A stretch of 29,481 bases of DNA from Cylindrotheca closterium (Eukaryota > Bacillariophyta > Bacillariophyceae > Bacillariales > Bacillariaceae): contig CAKOGP040001291.1 of assembly GCA_933822405.4 (NCBI GenBank), positions 1 through 29,481 of the forward strand, in the 5' to 3' direction. Position 1 is the first letter of the stretch. Each line of letters begins with the position of its first letter. Under the pieces are notes generated by a model. It made no database searches, had not been told where the DNA came from, and saw nothing but the letters and a program-made list of their open reading frames with translations. This document shows positions 28,586 to 29,481 of this stretch, in pieces. The position numbers and the translations under genes are program-made.

Positions 28586-29481
28586 GTAGAATATAAGATA
28601 TTAGTTGACTGTGAATCGTTTATTTTTATGCTCTTTTTTCTTGGCACTTCTTCCCTTAGAATCAACCAGACATATTCTCTCCTAAGTATCGGGTCGGCAG
28701 CCATCTTGGTATCTATTGGAATACTACATCTCAATTAATTGAGGGGGGCGCATGCACTTTAAGTTGTACTTCACATCCAATCAACAAAGTATAGAAAAAT
28801 ATAACTACTAAACTTTTTTAGGTCTTCCCCCCAAGATATGACAGGGAATTGTTACTTCATCTCCTCCTTGACCAAAATGGTTGGAGTATTTTCAATTTCG
28901 TCTCATTGTCGGGGCAGGGGTTAGATGATGCACGATGTAGGTCCTTGCAGGACTGATCATCTCTTTTGGGAAGGTAACACTTCTTCTTGAAGTACTACTA
29001 CTAGAGTACTAGCTAGCCTCCTCCTAGTAGTACTAGTGCTGGCTGGGCGTCGAAGATATGCCCCATGGTCCAATCACCACGATTCACAGTAGCTGACACA
29101 TAGTGTTTCCTCCAGAGAATGCATGCCCCCCAGCTGGCTGGGGCATTCCCTTTTTTCTCTCTTTGCGTGTCCTTGATGTGTTCAGTGAAATATGCCATGA
29201 CATTAAAAATTGTGCCATGAAGCATAAAACGATATCCTGTGCTTCTATCCACGATAAGCTATGTTTATATGGTGATGGGACGTACAGACGTTGCCGTATA
29301 TCAGACGATATATGTTTCAGCTACTAGTATTAATTCAGGTACGAGCTGCTTAAACCTAGAGAATGTGACAGTATATTGGCAAACCGGAATGACTAGCGTT
29401 ACATGGTGATGGAGATGTATAATAGTAGAACGTATTGTTCAAGCTTCTAGCTTGATTCTCTATTGACTATAATTTTTGTCT
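28586..29481. other. Terminal intergenic region with two hairpins
   Basis: No supported gene. CTAGTAGTACT at 29024-29034 pairs with a TACTACTAG stretch at about 28996-29004. CCCCAGC-TG-GCTGGGG near 29127-29143 forms a short perfect hairpin. A run of C, then a T-rich stretch, follows at 29147-29162. Otherwise the DNA is A/T-rich and unremarkable. Confidence 0.4.

Overview
The window is nuclear DNA of a eukaryote, most probably a pennate diatom. The evidence is short spliceosomal GT..AG introns in several genes, a copia-type retrotransposon with the diatom style of gag/pol motifs, a secreted-type protein with a long Pro/Thr/Ser stalk, and an intron-containing seven-helix receptor with a long Ser-rich tail. 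No bacterial operons, Shine-Dalgarno logic, rRNA, tRNA or CRISPR arrays were seen. The species cannot be fixed from sequence alone.

Layout. (1) 1-870: the 3' end of a retroelement coding region with a CxxCG..H..C motif. (2) 2.1-3.9 kb: two small elements without recognisable transposase. One is bounded by 17-nt inverted repeats of Tc1/mariner look. The other is a fold-back-like block with arms of a GGGAACTTT-type repeat. (3) 4.3-12.7 kb: the host-gene island, holding a three-exon seven-transmembrane receptor (+), an ankyrin-repeat protein (-, convergent with it) and a single-pass membrane protein (-, two exons) with a charged N-terminus, a PT/PS stalk and three copies of an ectodomain module. 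(4) About 13.0-19.26 kb: a multigene DNA transposon with ~70-nt imperfect terminal inverted repeats, subterminal palindromes at both ends, a two-exon PIF/Harbinger (HARBI1-like) DDE transposase and three other transcription units. Those three are a triple-repeat putative DNA-binding protein interrupted by one amber codon, a small unknown protein, and an acidic/proline-rich nuclear-looking protein with a frame break. (5) 19.66-26.91 kb: a complete but coding-broken Ty1/copia element (CoDi-like) with 302-bp LTRs that differ at four positions, a 6-bp flanking duplication, an accessory ORF before gag, and a perfect 575-bp tandem triplication of its 5' coding region. (6) 26.9-29.5 kb: degenerate non-coding DNA with a Cys-rich pseudogene fragment and a ~575-bp palindrome-rich MITE.

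How the parts relate. The host genes look intact and independent. The Harbinger-like element carries its transposase plus proteins that could serve in DNA binding and nuclear targeting. This element, with its accessory genes and covarying palindromes, is the best candidate here for a poorly described system. The copia element inserted recently and has since collected one stop and four apparent frame changes. The sequence also has a scaffold artefact: a 10-N gap flanked by an exact 83-nt duplication.
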